NCBI GenBank assembly: GCA_030248135.1
Contig: JASANC010000482.1
Coordinates: 1-64,000 of the forward strand
DNA length: 64,000 nucleotides
Direction: 5' to 3'
DNA from: Theristus sp. LFF4_11
Taxonomy: Eukaryota > Nematoda > Chromadorea > Monhysterida > Xyalidae
A model generated the notes under the pieces. That model was not told where the DNA came from, made no database searches, and saw nothing but the letters and a program-made list of their open reading frames with translations. This document shows positions 58,463-64,000 of the stretch, in pieces; the first letter of the stretch is position 1, and each line of letters opens with the position of its first letter. The translations under genes were made by a program, and so were the position numbers.

Positions 58463-59576
58463 AACGCGCTTCGCATGTGTTCAGTCGCACTGAATCATAT
58501 CGCAAACGTGGAGCGAGTTCCTGGATGAGCTGATGAAAATTTTAATAACATTAACACAGGGTAAACGCACAGTAATTGGAAAACGTTGCGAGGAACTAAA
58601 TTAACAACTTATTATAAATTACCGTATTAAAGGGGTTTGGGGTTTGGGGGGGGGGTTGGTTGGGGGGGGGGTTGGGGTATCTATCTCATAACACGTGTGG
58701 TTAATTTGGTGACAACTTCAGCAGCAATGCAACGTGACTCAGGTGCATTCGTACATCGCATCATTCCGGTACGAATGATCAACAAATAACTCACGTATAT
58801 TGACAAAATACCAAAACTCAGCTGATCAGCGAAGCCGCATTCATAGACTGTGTTCCGCTCGCTACTAGCAGACTAAGCGAAAGAAATTGTTTACACTTTA
58901 TCTCGACTAGGCGCAGTTGATGGGCAGTTTTCACAATTAGCTGATTGCGTAAATCTCAATCTCCACGGATTTGCGGCGGTTCAAGGTGTGCGGCGAACTG
59001 CTTGCTATATTTATAATCGCACGTGCACGAAAACGAGGCTTCACCTAAACAGGCTGAAGCAGACATGTGTGTGTGGCTGCAGTGCGCTGCCATTAAAATT
59101 GAACACCATGGTAGCCAAGGTGAGAGTTGGTTATCGATTTTTTTTTTTAAAACGGCACCCAACTGCGCGCTCGGCTTACGAAATAATAATTTATTTTCGT
59201 CTTATTCTCAGGTAACCAGAGAAATATACTGCACATATGCAATATTGAATTCGAATGTCCAGCCTTTTTACCTGGAACACCGCTCTCACATGATGTGTGT
59301 GTGCCCACACGCCCAGTGCTTTGTTAGCTGACCGCATGAAAATTTTACGAAATATGGTTTCGTCTGAAATTCAATTCAGAATTCTGAAAATCCCCATGGC
59401 AACGTTCATTCTTCATTTGTCCGATGGCGTATTTACTAGTGGTTTCGGTGTCACGAACACGTTGTAGAAATATGCAAAAGCTGCACAATTGAATTAAAAA
59501 AACTAGCATGTAAAACTTGCGAATACAATCCAGCAGAACCCGTTTGAATGCAAATCACAAAAAGCACAATCACCAA
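58463..59576. other. Region between the receptor start and the XPF stop
   Basis: Holds the receptor promoter side (near 58463), G-run sequence at 58630-58675 that begins TACCGTATTA, and the candidate small plus-strand gene at 59108-59331. A TTTATT at about 59190 could be the polyadenylation signal of XPF on the minus strand, but it is 390 bases from the stop. Confidence 0.4.
59108..59331 (+). CDS. Candidate small two-exon gene (43 residues)
   Basis: Speculative. A CACCATGG start context opens exon 1 (59108-59119, encoding MVAK), followed by donor GTGAGAG. A 92-base intron ends in a T-rich tract and CAG, and exon 2 (59212-59331) continues in phase to a stop, encoding VTREIYCTYAILNSNVQPF, then a Cys/His-rich end (CVCPHAQC). 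It sits between the receptor start and the XPF stop, on the opposite strand to both. No family is recognised. The ORF could equally be the first exons of a longer gene or a chance reading frame. Confidence 0.25.
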
Positions 59577-62500
59577 CTATTTCGCTCGGAAATCTCGCTG
59601 CAAAAGCGCGCTCAGCTCTCTGAATCTCGTCTCGTCGGTCGTGGCAGTGCAGAGTTGCAGTAGATTCTCGTGAGCGTGCGCGACCGACGCAACGTTGCGT
59701 TCATGAACGCCCGGTAACTTCAGCAGCATCCGCCGCAGTGTTCCGTCGACGACGACGCCGCGTTTCTGCGGTCCCCGTTGTTCGTCGTCGTTTGTTGCGC
59801 TTGCTCGGGCGGTGCCACCGTCGGCGCACTTCGACTGGGCGTCCTGCGCGTCCGGTTGCGGCTGGTCAAGCTGAAATTGAATTGGGTTCGGTTGAATTCG
59901 ATGATCGTGGAGTTGATGATTCGCGCATTCATCTCACAGATGGCTCGCGTTTATACACTGTCGCTTAAATCTTGAACAGAAGCAAAGCAACTCCGAACAC
60001 AACAGATGTTTTTGCTTGCCGATTACTGTGCGTTACAGAAGACACACCAGAAGTTTTCACAAAGCGTACAAACGTTTTTGGCTTATAGTTGTGCTTTATC
60101 GTTTTGTTCTACGCACTGGCAACACAAGCCAGCAGTTGTCGGATGGCTTTGGAAGCCACATCAGAGACACGGACTGGTCGGCTTGATGAATGCTGCCACT
60201 GAATACTATTGTGTTAACAATGATGTGATCCTGTGTTTGCTGCACTGTTATGTAGCTGTTAGTCAGCCAGGCCAGTGTCTGTCTGGATAGCGTTCCGAGT
60301 TCATGAAAGGAAAACAGTCGCGACCACACTCCTCACCTTCAACTCCTCGAAAAGCGTCGCTGACGCCGTCGCATCGGGCGTCCACACGAGACGCAGCTGC
60401 GGACACCGACGCAGCACCAGCGTCAGCATGCCACGCAGCTCGCGGCATCTGAAGAGAGTGCAGAAGTCTTCCAGTGAGCCCGACGCTTGAGCAACCAAAC
60501 GGGAAAAAAGTAGCAAAAAACCGATTTTTACAAAAAAAAACTGCGCCCACTTTTTGCTCAGCTCGCCTTGGAACGGGCCGGCGCGACGTCGATTCGCCCG
60601 ATCGCTTGCGTTCGACTCGATCAGCAACATCGGCCGTTCGTAGTGGTGACACATCTTGGAAATAGGAAATACAACCAAGTAACGGACGCGGTCTCGCAGA
60701 AATTCACTGGTTATTGTCATGATGACAGCGTTCGAATTTCTCGGCCTCAACGATGGTGTTCCGCTCCGAAAATACGGTCGACACACGAGGGCAGTTGAAC
60801 GCTTGACGAGTTCTTTTTTGACGAAACGTTCCTTTACAATCGACTACAAACGCAGTACACGAAGATTCATCGGAGTGAAGTGGGGCAGGAACGCAGGTCA
60901 GGTTGATCAACGATCATCGACGGGAGTGTTGCACCAACTTGCGGTCAGCCGGGATGCACGTGAGGGGTGTCGTTAAAGACCACCCGCAACACGGGGGCCC
61001 GCTCGGACGCCGGTGCATTGCAACATCCACAGGCTCGTACAACACGGCACTACGGAGGAGAGAGCAATTTTTGCACGAAACCTCTCCGTTACCTGCTGCA
61101 CCTGCGTGTAGAGGCGTCCATTCTGCAGCGACTGTGTCAAATCGCTGAGCGCCTTTCGCTCGACGCAGATCGTTGGCGTGAGAATGTAGTCGCCGACCTG
61201 TGCAACGCAACTGTGCGAGCAACGTTGTGCGTTGCATTTTTTTCAGAACAGTTGTACTAGGTTATACTTATCTAAATAGGTACTAGGTTATCTTTCAGTG
61301 TTATACTAGGAACGGTCAATCCAGATGTTTTTCGTCTGTTTTTTTTTGTCTTGACTTATGTTGTGCGTTGAAATAAAGAATCTGAGTCTGAGTCTCTGAA
61401 ACGTTGAGTGGACACGGCGATAGTAACTCGAACTTTTAGTACTCGAAAAAAAGCATTCGCAAGCTGTTGAAAACTTATGAAAGCAGAAAACAGTGGAATA
61501 AGCGACCTCCAAGGTCACTGGCACTATGTCGACACCGCGACGATACAACACCAACGGCAGTTCACTCTGGAACTCGCGCGCGTCCACGACAACCTGCGAC
61601 AAACGTGGACCATTTCCAATCTAGCACGCGCTGATTAGCCCTATTTGAAAAAACAACAACTTAACGTTCCTAAATTCCAAAAAACAGCAACCCTTCATTT
61701 CACTTGTATTGTTGAAGCACGGCCTAAATGACCCCAATTTATAGTAACAACAAGCCCTGCACAGCGAAGTCTTTCAGCGAGCTTGTGCATGAATGGTGGC
61801 TATGAACATGATGACTCTGAACATCAAGAAATCGTCGATCTTTTGAACCCACTACCAACCAAGGGTGTCACTGGCTCAGCAGCGGCGATTCGCGCGTGCC
61901 CAATTGCCTTGCGCGTGTTGCGTTGATGCGCTGCTGTGGTCACGGCACAGGAGGCCGGTGGGTCTCGCGAGACGTCATATTCTCGTGGTATATTCAGCGC
62001 CTGTCGTGATTGTTGTTGCCAATTGGCAATCGATTTGGTGGCAAAAGTGACAAAACACATTGCGCACATTAGTCGCACGGACAAATGCGGCGTGTATGTA
62101 GGCGATGTTAGGGAGCACTATTCAGGTATCCCAATGAGCAGTCAGTCCAAGTTCCTGTAGCACTTGGAAGCCAGCTACTATCGTTTCATTTGGTTTTGCG
62201 ACTCAATGCGCGCGTAGGAAAACAGTTTCATGTGTGCTTGACGCGGGAATTCAAAATTCGGGAAGCTACCCGAGTCCCACAGACACGACTGAGGAACCAG
62301 GGGCATTCTGAATTGTTGCGCCAAGCATGAAACTGATTTTTCACATACTAGAATTCCGAATCGCGACAACGATATAAATAACCTAATTTGACTGAATAAA
62401 GGGCCACAAAAAACAATGTGTTTAAAAAAAGCTTTTTTCAAAATTTCAAAAAAAAATTTTTGAGACGCACAGATCTCGCTTGTATCAGGCGTTCAAACGC

Positions 62501-63278
62501 TTCTTGCTCGGTGCGAAGTGCCGCCAGGTAGCGATGTTCCTCCGTCGAATCTCTCGTCATCAACAGGTACAATCGAAGCGCATGACCGGGATTCGACGCT
62601 TTGAAATACTGAAAAAACGTGAAAAAAATGAAAATGTCTGTTTTTTATCCCGTTTTCAATAAATGTGTCCAAACGATTATGTTTGTTCGTGCGACTGGTC
62701 ACGTCGAAACTGTCAACCTTGACATCTGGCCATGCTTGGAACTTGCTTGGTTTCAGCTGAAGTGCTGAAAGGGCGCGGACAAACCATTGTGCGATCGTTT
62801 TACACCCTTTTTTCTGATTCTTCCCGTCAATGCTAACGAAAATCAGTTTCAATTGCTGAAGTTACCCTTCTTCCTAATATTAGACAGAGTCACCGAGTTA
62901 CTCTTTAGAACTACCACATCAACCGTGACATCAATCTCCTTCCTACGTCTGTGCACGCACCAAGTCGGTGCACCAAAAAACAGATAATAACCATTTCTCG
63001 ATATTCGTCATACTTTTTCACACAGACACGGCACAGTACGATCATCATCTTGAAATAGCTCCACGTGTCCAACCAAACAAACATTAGTCAGCCAGCACCT
63101 CCAACTGTCGCATCGCGTACATGTCGACATTGTAGAGTATGACGAAATTCGGACGCATTCGATCAATAAATCGCAACAGTTGATAGCGCTCGTGCAGCGG
63201 TTTCACAACCAGCCACACTGCACCCGGCTCGCAATGCTGTGAGTGTGACGCACACGGTTCGTCGATCGGGTCAGTCGA
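59577..63278 (-). CDS. ERCC4: XPF/ERCC4 DNA repair endonuclease, C-terminal part (5' end beyond window)
   Basis: Catalytic subunit of the XPF-ERCC1 structure-specific nuclease of nucleotide excision and crosslink repair. Exons 63278-63099, 62608-62471, 62000-61860, 61593-61507, 61197-61102, 60654-60551, 60448-60337, 59870-59577; every phase matches, giving 382 residues that align with roughly the last 350 of human XPF (916). Landmarks: [34 protein letters not shown], a linker with NTRKA, then the nuclease: [65 protein letters not shown]. The catalytic Asp and the Glu-Arg-Lys of the GDX(n)ERKX(3)D signature are present. It ends with a helix-hairpin-helix ([23 protein letters not shown]), the family's ERCC1-pairing domain. 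The helicase-like N-terminal part must lie beyond 64000; nothing coding is seen between 63279 and the edge. Confidence 0.95.
62178..62375. mobile_element. Palindromic MITE family A, copy 5 (XPF intron)
   Basis: Starts GGTTTTGCGACTCAATGCGC, with GACGCGGGAATTCAAAATTC before the centre. The second arm is degenerate and ends near CGAATCGCGACAACGATAT. Fragments of the same family are visible at about 9565-9660 and 62880-62993. Confidence 0.6.
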
Positions 63279-64000
63279 CTGAAAGATGAATGAATAATGG
63301 ATTAAAATTTTGAAGTTCTAATTTTTATGACCCGTATGTACTATGTATATTTTAATGCGTTGCGTTAACCTGACCGCACGTGCTGTTATTTTCTGTCGTT
63401 GCAATTGGCAACTTTTTTTGTTTTTCAACCTCTTGCATAAACCAAATTCACTGTACTTCCCACCCGCAACACATTCAGCCACGTGGCCGCTCACACAGAC
63501 AGACGTTTCTCGTTTTTATTTACTGCGCGCCCAGCCGACGCTAGCAGACACACCATATGCATAGTGCGTTGATCAGATGTGATACGAGCTTGCAAGGCAA
63601 GGCCACGCTGGTTTCTCGTGCCTGCTCTGAGCAAAAACCGTTATTTCGCTTGTTTTTTGAAAAAAAAACATTGAACGTTTTTCCTTCTGATGTTCTCTAA
63701 TTTTTCTGCTGCTGTGCTTCCAGTTGGCTTGTTGTTGTGGCTACAGACAGCGTGGAAGATTTTTTTATCGATTATTCTTGCCAAACATCACGCCACACGA
63801 GCGAACAGCTGCCCGGGCTGTGGGGAGGCAACAAGCTTTTTCCCGTCCATTTGCTTGTTGAGATGCAGCCAGCAAACATGAATCCTACGTTGTCAATAGC
63901 TATACACCTTTAGTCCCGAACAAATATGCATTTATGAACATTTCCATAGGTCGTTGCTCAATATGTGTCAAATCGGAATGCGTGCGGCCGCAACTAGTGT
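63279..64000. other. XPF intron running to the window edge
   Basis: No exon of the XPF helicase-like region is recognisable here, so this should be an intron of more than 720 bases. The last bases contain GCGGCCGC and ACTAGT next to each other. Confidence 0.5.

Overview
The window is animal (metazoan) nuclear DNA. All seven main genes are spliced, with GT-AG introns of roughly 90 to 900 bases plus one of about 3.3 kb. The gene set (Elongator ELP1, phospholipase D with PX and PH domains, a mitochondrial HMG-box factor, a TTLL tubulin-ligase-like protein, N6AMT1, a cys-loop receptor, XPF/ERCC4), tRNA-derived SINEs and dense MITEs suggest an invertebrate. I cannot name the species. There is no bacterial or viral gene block, CRISPR array or prophage.

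Layout: ELP1 fills 1.1-13.4 kb on the minus strand, and I could phase 24 of its 25 exons together. A gene-free stretch (13.4-19.1 kb) follows, built of hAT-like non-autonomous transposons and a G/C-rich fold-back element. A 27-exon PLD1/2-type phospholipase D occupies 19.1-35.5 kb on the plus strand, with a tRNA-Glu(CTC) gene in intron 12. Next, on the plus strand, come a TFAM-like mitochondrial DNA-packaging/transcription factor with an apparent extra HMG box (37.4-41.2 kb) and a TTLL15-like membrane-anchored TTL-domain protein (41.6-47.2 kb). The minus strand then carries N6AMT1/HEMK2 (48.1-49.9 kb), a divergent nicotinic-like cys-loop receptor subunit (50.3-58.5 kb) and the C-terminal part of XPF/ERCC4 (59.6-63.3 kb, 5' end beyond the window).

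The genes do not form one pathway. ELP1 and N6AMT1 both serve translation (tRNA wobble modification; release-factor methylation), XPF repairs nuclear DNA, the TFAM-like protein serves mtDNA, PLD makes phosphatidic acid, and the receptor is a membrane channel subunit.

The least ordinary content is the repeat landscape: four hAT-like elements in a row, three with exact 8-bp target-site duplications; a 37-bp minisatellite whose every unit carries a copy of splice-donor-like sequence in the receptor gene; two G/C-tract elements with TACCGTATTACCTCTA termini, one inserted in a long-terminal-inverted-repeat element; MITEs spreading CCAAT, CACGTG and TGACGTCA motifs into introns; and SINEs making up much of an intron. 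Exon boundaries were inferred by reading splice sites, reading phase and protein-family similarity by eye. They are not transcript-verified and may be off by a few bases.
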